Source: Oscillibacter valericigenes Sjm18-20 (lineage in GTDB: Bacteria; Bacillota; Clostridia; Oscillospirales; Oscillospiraceae). From it: a stretch of DNA of 64,000 nucleotides. A program made the translations under genes and the position numbers. The notes under the pieces were generated by a model that saw only the letters and a program-made list of their open reading frames with translations, was not told the DNA's origin and ran no database searches. The number at the start of each line of letters is the position of its first letter. Position 1 is the stretch's first letter. Positions 36,506-44,863 of the stretch are shown here, one piece after another. The stretch spans positions 3,100,001 through 3,164,000 of the forward strand of contig AP012044.1 in assembly GCA_000283575.1 (NCBI GenBank), in the 5' to 3' direction.

Positions 36506-36539
36506 CGGCAGGCACGTAGGATTTTTCATACGTCTGCCG
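36506..36539. terminator. Hairpin between the AEC carrier and abfD
   Basis: Nested complementary arms: 36506-36511 with 36534-36539 and 36514-36518 with 36529-36533. It lies between the end of the BKACE-AEC operon and the abfD start. The T tract is poor, so partial read-through into abfD is possible. Confidence 0.4.
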
Positions 36540-36579
36540 CCTACCACTTTCTCAAATGATGCTTTTGTAATCTTCTGGT

Positions 36580-37497
36580 CTATCCTAAAACCATTTGAAC
36601 TGCCATCTGAATGAACGGAACTGTCAGCATTGACAAAACCGTACTTAGAATGACACAGGTTGCGGCAAGCTGCTCATTTTTTCCATATTGAGCGGACAGC
36701 ACTGTTGTCAGGGTTCCGGCCGGAAGCGCAGTTAAAACTACGGTGACGCTTCCGGCCATTGCCGCAACAGGAAGCAGCTTTATCACCGCCAATACCAAAA
36801 GCGGGATGATAAGCAGCCGTAATAAGCAATAACGCCACACGGTTCTTTCAAACAGCATCTGTCTTTTTACATTGGCAACAATATTGCCGATCAATATCAT
36901 GGCGAGTGGTGTTGTACACTTTCCCAAGCTGTCAACTGCGCTTTTTACCGGTGAAGGAAGCGCTAGCCCAAAAGCCATCATAACGCCGCCGAGGATGGAC
37001 GCCCAAAGCGTCGGATTTTTCAGAAGCTCTTTCAGTCTTTCAACCGTTGTCCCGGTCGTAAAATAGGAGATGCCCACCGTCCAGATAAAAAAGCGGCTTG
37101 GAATCAAAAAAGCAGAAAGAAGCGCGACGCCTGTTTCTCCGAAAACTCCGTCTATGATTGGTATTCCCATAAAATTTGTGTTGGGGCAGAGCGTTGCAAA
37201 CTGAAAAATTGCGCGCCGATCTCCGGGCATTTTACGAAAAAGAATCTGTACAAACAGCAAATAGAAGAAATGGATTCCAACTGCAAGCAGTGCAATCTGC
37301 GTACTCTGCGCCAGCAATTCCTTTCCGTTTTCTGTCTGGAAAGAGCCTAACACACTGCACGGTAGGAACAGGCTTGTCAAAAGCCTTGAAACGGTCTTGC
37401 TGTTCTCATTATTCAACCATCCCTTTCGATGGCAGACAATGCCGGCTGCAATGAGCAACAGCAGCGTAACTTGAAGCTGCACAATGGTCAATCTCAT
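36580..37497 (-). CDS. AEC-family (auxin efflux carrier-like) transporter
   Basis: Membrane carrier of 305 residues with about ten spans. Family features are LFLPCSVLGSFQ, PNTNFMGIPIIDGVFGETG and near the C-terminus VLTALPAGTLTTVLSAQYG. Bacterial AEC members move malate, malonate or other carboxylates. It starts 9 nt after the BKACE gene and is thus in the same sigma-54-dependent operon; it may import the substrate or export a product acid. Confidence 0.87.
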   Translation of the reverse strand: MRLTIVQLQVTLLLLIAAGIVCHRKGWLNNENSKTVSRLLTSLFLPCSVLGSFQTENGKELLAQSTQIALLAVGIHFFYLLFVQILFRKMPGDRRAIFQFATLCPNTNFMGIPIIDGVFGETGVALLSAFLIPSRFFIWTVGISYFTTGTTVERLKELLKNPTLWASILGGVMMAFGLALPSPVKSAVDSLGKCTTPLAMILIGNIVANVKRQMLFERTVWRYCLLRLLIIPLLVLAVIKLLPVAAMAGSVTVVLTALPAGTLTTVLSAQYGKNEQLAATCVILSTVLSMLTVPFIQMAVQMVLG

Positions 37498-37506
37498 GAT
37501 CTGAGA

Positions 37507-38439
37507 TCAGTACCCCACCTGTTCTCTCCCTTTCAGTCCAAGAATCTGCCGCGCCTCATCCGGCGTTGCAATTTCGCGGCCAAGGATCTCCGCTTCCGTC
37601 CGAATCGCCTCTACCTGTTCCGCACTGGACTTTGCCAAAATGTGCGGGCGAATATATAAGTTATCCTCCAGGCCTATACGCACGCTGCCGCCCATGGCAA
37701 GGGAAGCCGCAGTCAACGGGAACTGATGTCGGCCAGCCGCCGCCACAGACCAGTTAAAATGATCCTCGCCCAGCTGCCGCTCGGCTGTGTTGTGCAGAAA
37801 GACCAGATTGTCCACGGAGGCGGGCAATCCGCCCTGAATACCGAGCACGAACTGAATGTATATGGGGGCAGTCAGAATTCCCTGCTTTTTAAAGTAAGCG
37901 ATGTTATTGATCATTCCGGCATCATATACTTCAAATTCCGGAATAGTTTCGCACTTTTGCATGGTGCGGATATATTTCTCCAAGTCCAAATATGTATTGG
38001 AAAACACATTGTCTCTGGTTCCCTCCAAATATGGCCGCTCCCATGCTGGTGCGTCCGCCGGCAACTGAGATACCAGTCCGGCAAGTACAAAATTCATGGA
38101 GCCAGCATTGCAGGAAGCCAGCTCAGGCTTCAGTGATGGAACCACAGATAGGCGCTCATCAACCGTCATCATCTGACTTGCGCCCGTGGTAATGCACACA
38201 ATCACATTGCTCTTTTCTTTAATTTCGGAGACAATCTTTCTCATCAGCTCCAAATCCGAGGAAGGTTCCCCCGTTTTGGGATCACGCGCGTGAATATGCA
38301 CCACGGCAGCACCGGACCGGGCCGCCCCAACCGATTGATCAATAATCTCTTCCGGCTTAATGGGAAGATACGGGCTCATGCTGGCCACATGAACCGCCCC
38401 TGTAATTGCAGCGGTAATAATCGCCTTTTGTTTTTTCAT
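37507..38439 (-). CDS. Beta-keto acid cleavage enzyme (BKACE family)
   Basis: Zn-dependent enzyme of 310 residues. BKACE proteins (first known as 3-keto-5-aminohexanoate cleavage enzyme) condense a beta-keto acid with acetyl-CoA to give acetoacetate and a new CoA thioester. The metal motif is AAVVHIHARDP with His48 and His50; TAAITGAVHVASMSPYLP at the start and NAGSMNF in the middle fit the family. Specificity within the family is broad and cannot be read here. Acetoacetate formation fits the CoA-transferase in the same regulon. A consensus sigma-54 promoter lies about 100 bp upstream. Confidence 0.9.
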   Translation of the reverse strand: MKKQKAIITAAITGAVHVASMSPYLPIKPEEIIDQSVGAARSGAAVVHIHARDPKTGEPSSDLELMRKIVSEIKEKSNVIVCITTGASQMMTVDERLSVVPSLKPELASCNAGSMNFVLAGLVSQLPADAPAWERPYLEGTRDNVFSNTYLDLEKYIRTMQKCETIPEFEVYDAGMINNIAYFKKQGILTAPIYIQFVLGIQGGLPASVDNLVFLHNTAERQLGEDHFNWSVAAAGRHQFPLTAASLAMGGSVRIGLEDNLYIRPHILAKSSAEQVEAIRTEAEILGREIATPDEARQILGLKGREQVGY

Positions 38440-38537
38440 AAAAGCCTCCTGCGTAGATCGAACGATCTGTTTTTTTCAGGACATTTCCTTTTGAAGCATC
38501 TCTTTTGAACAGCCCCAGTTCCTTTACCAAATGATTA

Positions 38538-38553
38538 AGCAAGATTCGTGCCA
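38538..38553 (-). promoter_or_regulatory. Sigma-54 promoter of the BKACE-AEC operon
   Basis: Minus strand: TGGCAC (38548-38553), five bases, TTGCT (38538-38542), a full consensus match. It lies 99 bp before the BKACE start codon. The 38554-38763 stretch between it and the plus-strand cupin promoter probably holds shared activator sites; I could not define them. Confidence 0.88.
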
Positions 38554-38763
38554 CTTCCGCGCAATTTATACGTTTTTCAGGAAAGAAACAAGAATATCCA
38601 TTTTGATTCTTATCTTTATGACTCAAAAATGCATTGCCACGTTTGACGGCGGCCCACTTTTGAACCATTTGCCTGGATAGCCGCCTCTTTTTTAGAAGCT
38701 GCGGTTTAAATACAGGAAATTTTGATCTGGAAACCCGCAAATTTTTAACGTATAGGAGTCAGT

Positions 38764-38779
38764 TGGCATAATAGTTGCT
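38764..38779 (+). promoter_or_regulatory. Sigma-54 promoter of the cupin gene
   Basis: TGGCAT (38764-38769), five bases, TTGCT (38775-38779). It differs from consensus at one position and lies about 125 bp before the cupin ATG, leaving an untranslated leader of roughly 110 nt. Confidence 0.82.
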
Positions 38780-38902
38780 TGATTATAGGCACGGGTTTGA
38801 CAGCCGGAAGCCAGCTTTCGTTTTAATGGAAAAGCTGTCGGATTCACTTATGCTCCGCTGATATTGGAGTCATAAATTCAAAAGAAAGAAAGGAAAAATG
38901 TT

Positions 38903-39379
38903 ATGGCAAAGATTATGTATGGCAATTACAACGATTTACCTTGGATGCCGAATCACCGTAAGGATGTAAATGGCAAAGTCATGTGTTACATGAAGTGTTT
39001 TGCAATGGAAGCCGCCAATATGCATATGTGTCTTGGGCAGATGTACAACGGCATGCCGATCGGCCCGCACACTCATCCCAACGAGCAGATCGCAACGGTG
39101 GTTAAAGGCGAATGCGATTACTGGGTGGATGGTGTTCCCTACCGTCTGTCTCCCGGCTGCTGGGTCAATGTCCCCCCCCACTATGTACACTACGCGCAGG
39201 TCTATCGTTCTCAGGGCCCCTGCTATCAAATGGACATCATGTCTCCCAAGCGTTCCTCCAGCTGTGACGAATACAAGGCATGGCTGAAATCCGAATATGA
39301 CATGGATTGGGATGCAGGCGGACGGGAAGTTCCCGACCTGACAGCGCCGCAGGACACTACCGCCGAAGTCAGAGCCTGA
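38903..39379 (+). CDS. Small cupin-domain protein
   Basis: A 158-residue single-domain cupin. The metal/active-site motif is GPHTHPNEQIATVVKGECDYWV (residues 53-74; H-x-H and E) with the second motif PPHYVHYAQVY near residue 94. Such proteins can be isomerases, lyases or dioxygenase relatives; the class is not decidable. AAAGGAA precedes the ATG. Own sigma-54 promoter and a following terminator make it a single-gene unit of the island. Confidence 0.82.
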   Translation: MAKIMYGNYNDLPWMPNHRKDVNGKVMCYMKCFAMEAANMHMCLGQMYNGMPIGPHTHPNEQIATVVKGECDYWVDGVPYRLSPGCWVNVPPHYVHYAQVYRSQGPCYQMDIMSPKRSSSCDEYKAWLKSEYDMDWDAGGREVPDLTAPQDTTAEVRA

Positions 39380-39403
39380 TTACAGGGTGCAAAGCGAACT
39401 TAG

Positions 39404-39434
39404 AAAGGCGGGACTGCTAAACAGCCCCGCCTTT
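39404..39434. terminator. Terminator shared by the cupin gene and the CoA-transferase operon
   Basis: AAAGGCGGG (39404-39412) pairs with CCCGCCTTT (39426-39434), and CTG/CAG extends the stem. T tract on the plus strand; convergent genes on both sides. Confidence 0.65.
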
Positions 39435-39488
39435 TACTTCTATGCCGCGTAATACTTCGCACCGCACTCGCAGTTGCGCCCGGCTTTG

Positions 39489-40144
39489 TCAACACATTGC
39501 CGACAAAGCTTCAGAAATCAGCAGTTCCGCCTCCGTTGCTCCCCGGATATCCTCAACCATATAGGCAGGATTGATTTCACAAAGGACCAGGCCCTCTCGT
39601 GTAACCCGCATGACGCCCATCTCTGTGATAATGGTATCCACGCATTTTACCGCAGTGTAGGGCAGCGTACACTTTTTCAGAATTTTGGGCCGCCCTCTGG
39701 AAGTATGCTCCATCGCAACAATGCACCTTTTGGCACCGACACACAGATCCATGGCCCCGCCCATTCCAGGCATTTTTTTCCGGGAATGATCCAGTTCGCG
39801 AGATTTCCATCCTGATCCACCTCCAGCGCGCCCAGAATGCATACATCCACATGGCCGCCCCGAATCAGGCCGAAATTTGCGGCAGAGTCCGTAAAGGCAC
39901 CGCCGACCGCGACAGACGACGGTACGCCTCCGGCATCCGTTATATGGTACGGCGCATAATGTGCTTCTTTCTCATCCGGGCAACCGCCGGCACCTACTAT
40001 TCCCAACTCCGCATGTATGGTGACTTCAATCTCTTTGGAGAGGAATTCCGGAATCATAGTCGGCAAACCGATCCCAAGATTTACGATGTCTCCGTTTTTC
40101 AATTCCTTTGCCGCACGGGCAGCAATAATCTCCTTTATGTTCAT
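39489..40144 (-). pseudogene. CoA-transferase subunit B with a 1-nt frameshift
   Basis: Acetoacetate/3-oxoacid-type CoA-transferase beta subunit (ScoB/AtoA/CtfB-like). The first part, from the ATG at 40144, is normal: GDIVNLGIGLPTMIPEFL and the active-site Glu46 in HAELGIVGAGG. At the IPGKK codons the frame breaks in a run of seven A (39773-39779 on the plus strand as T7). The remainder (PGMGGAMDLCVGAKRCIVAM, then CVDTIITEMGVMRV) is intact in the -1-displaced frame down to 39489. One extra A would restore a protein of about 218 residues. It is either a real mutation, phase variation, slippage-tolerant, or a sequencing error. Confidence 0.85.
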
Positions 40145-40833
40145 CCGTTTTCTCCTTTCACAATATAGTCGACCAAAATTCCCGGCGTCATCACGTTTTC
40201 CGGCTTGATCGTTCCGACTTCCACTAGATGTTCCGTTTCCGCAATGACCAGATCCGCCGCCGTGGCCATGGGCACGTTGAAATTGCGCATCGTCCCCTTG
40301 TACCAGATGTTTCCCATCAGATCAGCCTCATAACCGCCCAGCAGCGCCACATCGGCATGGATTGCCTTCATGAGCAGGTAATCCTTGCCGTCGATTGTCA
40401 GCTTGCGATTCACCAGGGGGCTGCTCTCTACAATCGTTCCCACGCCAACCGGCGTCAGTACGCCGCCGAGCCCGGCTCCCCCCGCCCGGATCATCTCCGC
40501 AAGGGAGCCCTGGGGAACCAGATCCACCTCCAGAAATCCCTCATTAGACTGCTGCCCGACTTCCGGAGACATTCCGACGTGGGTGGCAATCACTCTGCGC
40601 ACCTGACGGTTGTGAATTAAAGCGGAGACGCCATAATAGCTTTCCCCCGCCGGACCCGTTTCCCGTCCCATGTCATTTCCAATCAAAGTAAAGTTTTTCT
40701 TATCTGAATTTTTCAGTTCGCTAATAATGGAGTGTGCCTGTCCGCAGCCCAGAACCCCCCCGATCATGAGTATCGCGCCGTCTGGAATTCGTTCAGCCGC
40801 CTGTTTTGCCGTAATCAAGGGCTTATTGCTCAT
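40141..40833 (-). CDS. CoA-transferase subunit A
   Basis: Alpha subunit (ScoA/AtoD/CtfA-like) of 230 residues, moving CoA between acetyl-, butyryl- or acetoacetyl-type acids. The start at 40833 follows AGGAGG; the open frame upstream has no family similarity. Visible motifs: GAILMIGGVLGCGQAH, NDMGRETGPAG, GGAGLGGVLTPVGVGT (the G-x-G-x-F-x-T-like loop) and VALLGGYEADLMGN. It overlaps subunit B by 4 nt. Controlled by a sigma-54 promoter about 120 bp upstream. It could activate acetoacetate from the BKACE reaction. Confidence 0.9.
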   Translation of the reverse strand: MSNKPLITAKQAAERIPDGAILMIGGVLGCGQAHSIISELKNSDKKNFTLIGNDMGRETGPAGESYYGVSALIHNRQVRRVIATHVGMSPEVGQQSNEGFLEVDLVPQGSLAEMIRAGGAGLGGVLTPVGVGTIVESSPLVNRKLTIDGKDYLLMKAIHADVALLGGYEADLMGNIWYKGTMRNFNVPMATAADLVIAETEHLVEVGTIKPENVMTPGILVDYIVKGENG

Positions 40834-40953
40834 ATCTGTTCCTCCTCTTTCGTCCTGATTTTTACAACATGGTAAGCTGAATACCTCAGCACAATTGAGA
40901 CAAATACTCGCGAGGAAAAAGTATATCATTTCCCATGTCTCTTTCCGCTTTGT

Positions 40954-40969
40954 AGCAATTAGCATGCCA
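40954..40969 (-). promoter_or_regulatory. Sigma-54 promoter of the CoA-transferase operon
   Basis: Minus strand: TGGCAT (40964-40969), five bases, TTGCT (40954-40958), 121 bp before the subunit A ATG. One position differs from consensus. Confidence 0.82.
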
Positions 40970-41255
40970 AAGAGCCATCTTTCCTGTATAGCGCAGCATT
41001 CAAGCATCAAGAAATTCTGTCAGGGCATTCTCTGTTCCGCGCTGGCAAGTCATATTTGATATGCTAAAAATAATTTGATTCCGTTTCGACTTAGGAGGGC
41101 TTTCGTTCGTTCTCCCTGTAAATTTACCGGTTGATAATTCAAAATAAACAGGCTATGATGAAAGCAGAAGCAGCTATCTTTTTGACGGATGAAGAAAACT
41201 GAAATATAAGAGCCGTTAAAGCTGTCACTATCTGCAAAGAAAGGGTCGGATAAAC

Positions 41256-42776
41256 ATGATTGAAGACGATTTCCTAAAATGGGCCGCGCCGTATATCAAT
41301 GCGTTGAATATTGCAAATATGTTAAAAAATCCGATTCATTTCATCACGCCTGACGGCATCATTCAATATGTCAATCAGGCCTGGGTAGAAAAATACAAGG
41401 TTTCCAGAGAGAATGCCGTAAACCATCCCATCACTAGTCTCGATGATCTCATGCGCACGATGGAGTTTTACATATCCTTTGATAAAGTGAACCCCGATCT
41501 GACGGAGAACATTGCGGACCTCTCTTTTTCCTACATGAAAACACCCCTGCGTACCCCAGCCTGTATTCAGGCAGTTCAGGAACGCAGGGAAATTTCTGTC
41601 GTCTCAAAAATGCCGGACGGCTCGCAGGTTTTGGTACGCAGCACGCCCATCTTTGATGAAAAGGGCGAAATTGTTCTGGTTTTTACGCAGGTGCAGGACT
41701 TGTCTCTGATTGCAGGCTGGAGAGACAGACTGGACCTGGAAATTACCGCCAATTTGCGTATGCAGGAAGAACTTCAGCTGCTGAGGGAAAACCAGGCGAA
41801 ATCCAAACTGTTGGGCAACTCCCGTCCGATGATGGAGTTGCGCAACCTGATTGCAATGATCTCAAAATCCGATGCCAGTGTGCTGATTTCCGGCGAAAGC
41901 GGAGTCGGCAAAGAGGTGGTTGCAAAGGAGATTTACCGACAAAGCCTGCGCAGCAAGGCTCCGTTTCTAACCTTAAACTGTGCCACTATCCCGGAGAATT
42001 TGATAGAATCTGAGTTGTTTGGCTATGAAAAGGGTGCTTTCACCGGTGCTTATAAGACAAAATTGGGCCTTTTTGAAGTTGCCGACGGTGGAACGATTAT
42101 GTTGGATGAAATCGGAGAACTCCCCATTCATCTACAGCCAAAGCTGCTGCGCGTCCTTCAGGAGCAGGAGATTCTCCGCGTAGGCGGGGCAAAAAACATT
42201 CCCATCAATGTCCGCGTGATCGCAGCCACAAACCGCGATCTGCCGGAGCAGATCCGGGCAGGCAAATTCCGCAGCGACCTTTATTACCGGCTAAATGTGG
42301 TTCCCATCCAGATCCCTCCACTTCGGGATCGGCGGGAGGACATTGCTCTTTTGGCATCGCGGTTTCTTGAAACCTTCAACCAGAAATACCACACCTCGAA
42401 ATTCTTTCTCAGTCAGTCAATGATGCTTCTTGAACAGCATAATTGGCCCGGAAATGTTCGGGAATTGGAAAATGTGGTGGAACGGCTGGTGATTGTCTGC
42501 AGCAAAGACGCCATTACTCCGCAGCAGGTTTTGATGGTATTCAGCGGCCGGCTGAATACGCTCTCCGAATCGGATACCACTCCGGTTTTATCGCTGAAAG
42601 AAGCTGTGGAGCAGCTGGAAAAGCGAATGATATCGGAGGCTCTTTCCAATTATAAAAGCACTTATAAGGCTGCCCGTGCGTTAGGAATGTCCCAATCCAC
42701 GTTGGCCCGCAAGGCAAGGGAGCTGAAAATTCATCGAGAGGTGACACCATGCTCTAACGGTCCAAAAACGACTTAA
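41256..42776 (+). CDS. PAS-containing sigma-54-dependent activator
   Basis: Enhancer-binding protein of 506 residues that drives RNA polymerase with sigma-54. An N-terminal PAS-like sensor spans about 20-150. The AAA+ domain (about 185-415) has Walker A GESGVGKE (213-220), the sigma-54 loop GAFTGA (260-265), Walker B IMLDEIGE and the arginine finger region RSDLYYRLNV. The C-terminal Fis/TyrR-like helix-turn-helix reads NYKSTYKAARALGMSQSTLARKARELKIH. No receiver domain, so it senses a small molecule directly. It sits in the middle of six sigma-54 promoters and is the obvious regulator of the island. Confidence 0.93.
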   Translation: MIEDDFLKWAAPYINALNIANMLKNPIHFITPDGIIQYVNQAWVEKYKVSRENAVNHPITSLDDLMRTMEFYISFDKVNPDLTENIADLSFSYMKTPLRTPACIQAVQERREISVVSKMPDGSQVLVRSTPIFDEKGEIVLVFTQVQDLSLIAGWRDRLDLEITANLRMQEELQLLRENQAKSKLLGNSRPMMELRNLIAMISKSDASVLISGESGVGKEVVAKEIYRQSLRSKAPFLTLNCATIPENLIESELFGYEKGAFTGAYKTKLGLFEVADGGTIMLDEIGELPIHLQPKLLRVLQEQEILRVGGAKNIPINVRVIAATNRDLPEQIRAGKFRSDLYYRLNVVPIQIPPLRDRREDIALLASRFLETFNQKYHTSKFFLSQSMMLLEQHNWPGNVRELENVVERLVIVCSKDAITPQQVLMVFSGRLNTLSESDTTPVLSLKEAVEQLEKRMISEALSNYKSTYKAARALGMSQSTLARKARELKIHREVTPCSNGPKTT

Positions 42777-42851
42777 TCTCCTTTGCCGCGGAGCAATTTC
42801 AACTCAGTTTCTTCAGCATTCGCATTTCCCGTCTCTGTATTTTGAAGCATA

Positions 42852-42884
42852 AAAAAGGCCGCAGGTAATTTTCCTGCGGCCTTT
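42852..42884. terminator. Bidirectional terminator
   Basis: 13-bp perfect stem (42852-42864 with 42872-42884), A-run before and T-run after, between the convergent activator and GalM-like genes. Confidence 0.85.
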
Positions 42885-42886
42885 TC

Positions 42887-43774
42887 TTATTTGCACAGCG
42901 CGCTGAAGGGCGTGGGTTCCGGATTCTCTACTTCATCCTTTGAGTAGAGCTTATCAAAACCGTAAATTACCCTCCCTGTCAGCGTCTCCCCTGATTTTAA
43001 AAACACAGCGTGATGCATTCCCTGCTGAATTTCTACGCCGCCAAGCTCCTCTGCTTTTTTGGCAAGCAGGGAAACCATACTGCTGTATGCCGAAATGGTG
43101 ATCTGCGACTGTGTGCTGGCCAGCTCCGCCATCGGCTTGATCTGCGGGTCGCGAGAGAGGAAGGTCACTTCGTGCGGCAGAGGCTGGAAGCTCAGATTCC
43201 GAAACGGCGTGTTTTCTGTTTTTCCCATCGGCCCATCTTCACCAATCACTTCCTGCGCAAAGGTTCGGAGCCCATAGCCGTCACGTTCGGCCTCCTGTAA
43301 TTTGAAGAAACATCTGCACTCCAGAGAGATTTCCGCGTCCTTTTCCGGAGTTACATAAGCATCCACAATCAGGCGGTTCAGGTTTACCCACATGATCTGA
43401 ACACCGATCGTCACTTCGCACCCGCAGCCACTCTCCTCCGCGCTTTCTCTGCAGGTCAGAAAGACGAAGTTCTCTCCTACCTCTGCAACGTCCCATACCT
43501 TGTGGGCGTGTGCGGCTGAAGGGCTGCTTTTTGAAACCGCTCCGACAATCGAGCCGTTTCCCATTACCGACAGCTCATAATTCCTCAGGGTTTCCATTCC
43601 GCAGAATACATTCTGCAATTTTCCCTCTCTGTTGTGAATGAAAATACCCTTGATCGCACATCCGTAGGTAGAAACCTCGATATAGTCTTCAGTATTGTTA
43701 GGGATTCGAAAAAGCTGCGCTTTCGTTCCATCCTTTGTTCTTCCAAAAGTGCTTTTTTTCATTTTTAACTGCAT
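42887..43774 (-). CDS. Aldose-1-epimerase-like (GalM/DUF4432-type) protein
   Basis: A 295-residue beta-sandwich of the mutarotase superfamily. The start resembles GalM (STFGRTKDGTKAQLFRIPNN, then VSTYGCAIKGIFIHNREGKL). The segment where GalM carries its catalytic NSLHGG reads PSAAHAHKVWDV, so the first active-site histidine is displaced or replaced. It may be a divergent epimerase or a sugar-acid-binding relative. The start at 43774 is preferred over an upstream TTG because GGAAAGGA lies just before it. Sigma-54 promoter 64-79 bp upstream. Confidence 0.72.
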   Translation of the reverse strand: MQLKMKKSTFGRTKDGTKAQLFRIPNNTEDYIEVSTYGCAIKGIFIHNREGKLQNVFCGMETLRNYELSVMGNGSIVGAVSKSSPSAAHAHKVWDVAEVGENFVFLTCRESAEESGCGCEVTIGVQIMWVNLNRLIVDAYVTPEKDAEISLECRCFFKLQEAERDGYGLRTFAQEVIGEDGPMGKTENTPFRNLSFQPLPHEVTFLSRDPQIKPMAELASTQSQITISAYSSMVSLLAKKAEELGGVEIQQGMHHAVFLKSGETLTGRVIYGFDKLYSKDEVENPEPTPFSALCK

Positions 43775-43837
43775 ATTATTTTTCCTTTCCAAAAGTGGTT
43801 TTAGATAACCTCTTGCAAATATTTATAATAAGTTCAT

Positions 43838-43853
43838 AGCAAGTTTTATGCCA
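43838..43853 (-). promoter_or_regulatory. Sigma-54 promoter of the GalM-like gene
   Basis: Minus strand: TGGCAT (43848-43853), five bases, TTGCT (43838-43842). It is back to back with the plus-strand promoter at 43958. Confidence 0.82.
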
Positions 43854-43957
43854 GTTACACAGTCCCCCAGAAAGCTACGCAAATAATCACGCATTTCTTT
43901 CTGGAATCTTGCGTTGGGCCTACAAATACTTTATTAGTTTAGCAAAACATCGGCTTT

Positions 43958-43973
43958 TGGCATGAAATGTGCT
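43958..43973 (+). promoter_or_regulatory. Sigma-54 promoter of the DUF169-aldolase operon
   Basis: TGGCAT (43958-43963), five bases, GTGCT (43969-43973). The invariant GG and GC are at the right distance; the -12 box has one base off. It lies 72 bp before the DUF169 ATG. Confidence 0.75.
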
Positions 43974-44044
43974 TGATAGAGAAATAAAGCGGCCTTATCA
44001 CATGGCTACCGCTTTTAATCTTAACAGCAAGAGAGGACAAGTTC

Positions 44045-44806
44045 ATGGAACCATATGATTGGAAAGAAATCACCGGACAGCTTACCAGTCTGCTGCGCCT
44101 GCAGACTCCACCCGTTGCAATGAAGTGGATAAAAACCGAGGAGGAGCTGAACAGCATCCCCAAGGTCCGTATTCATCACAAGCATCTTCCGCCCTGCACA
44201 ATTGTCGGACACGCCGCACAATTTAACTGGACCAGCGCCTGCAGGCTTGAGAATGTCCACGCCAATTACTGCCGTGGAATTAACGGAATGTTTGAGCGGG
44301 ATGAAAAATGGTATTCCGGCGAAATGTTCAACGGCGTCTGGTTCAACAATCTGGAGGCGTCCAAAGCACATAATCAAGCTCTGAACTGTATTCCGCCCAT
44401 ATATATTGCTCTGGTGGCTTCTCCTTTGGTTGCCGGGCGGATTGAGCCGGACGTCTGCGTGCTTTACATGAGTCCCGCGCAGGCATTTTTGTTTTTTTCC
44501 GGCTATCAGTTTGAGCATTATGAAAAACTGGACTTCACCTTTGTGGGCGAATCCACCTGTTCAGATTCTTGGGCGCGCACGTTCCTGAGCGGAAAGCCGT
44601 CCATGGCACTGCCTTGCTATGCCGACAAAAAGTTTGCGGGGATGGGAGAAAACGAACTGCGGGTGACGCTCACCGCAAAAGGTCTTGTGCAGGCCGTCAA
44701 CGGGTTGCAGGGTCTATATAAAAACGGGTTGCGGTACCCGATCGCATCTTACAGTCTGAACAGCGACATTCTCGATGGGCTTCCTAAAAGCTATTTGGAA
44801 TTCTAA
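44045..44806 (+). CDS. DUF169 family protein
   Basis: A 253-residue cytosolic protein of the DUF169 (COG2043) type, judged from the early TPPVAMKWIKTEEEL segment and the cysteines in LPPCTIVGHAA, SACRLENVHANYCRGI and STCSDSWAR. The function of the family is not established; conserved cysteines suggest metal or cofactor binding. Its ATG has AGAGAGGA upstream. It is followed by the HpaI-type aldolase 57 bp away and shares its sigma-54 promoter, linking this DUF to the same catabolism. Confidence 0.7.
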   Translation: MEPYDWKEITGQLTSLLRLQTPPVAMKWIKTEEELNSIPKVRIHHKHLPPCTIVGHAAQFNWTSACRLENVHANYCRGINGMFERDEKWYSGEMFNGVWFNNLEASKAHNQALNCIPPIYIALVASPLVAGRIEPDVCVLYMSPAQAFLFFSGYQFEHYEKLDFTFVGESTCSDSWARTFLSGKPSMALPCYADKKFAGMGENELRVTLTAKGLVQAVNGLQGLYKNGLRYPIASYSLNSDILDGLPKSYLEF

Positions 44807-44863
44807 GCGCCTGCCTGCTTACATAGAAGGCTGCTCAATAAATTTGAAGGAGTTTTATTTATC

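Noticed and set aside
31360..44044. Attempt to define a common upstream activator site for the six sigma-54 promoters
   Set aside because: Several partial similarities (TGTAAA-type and ATGCA-type words) occur, but none is present in all five control regions at a consistent distance.
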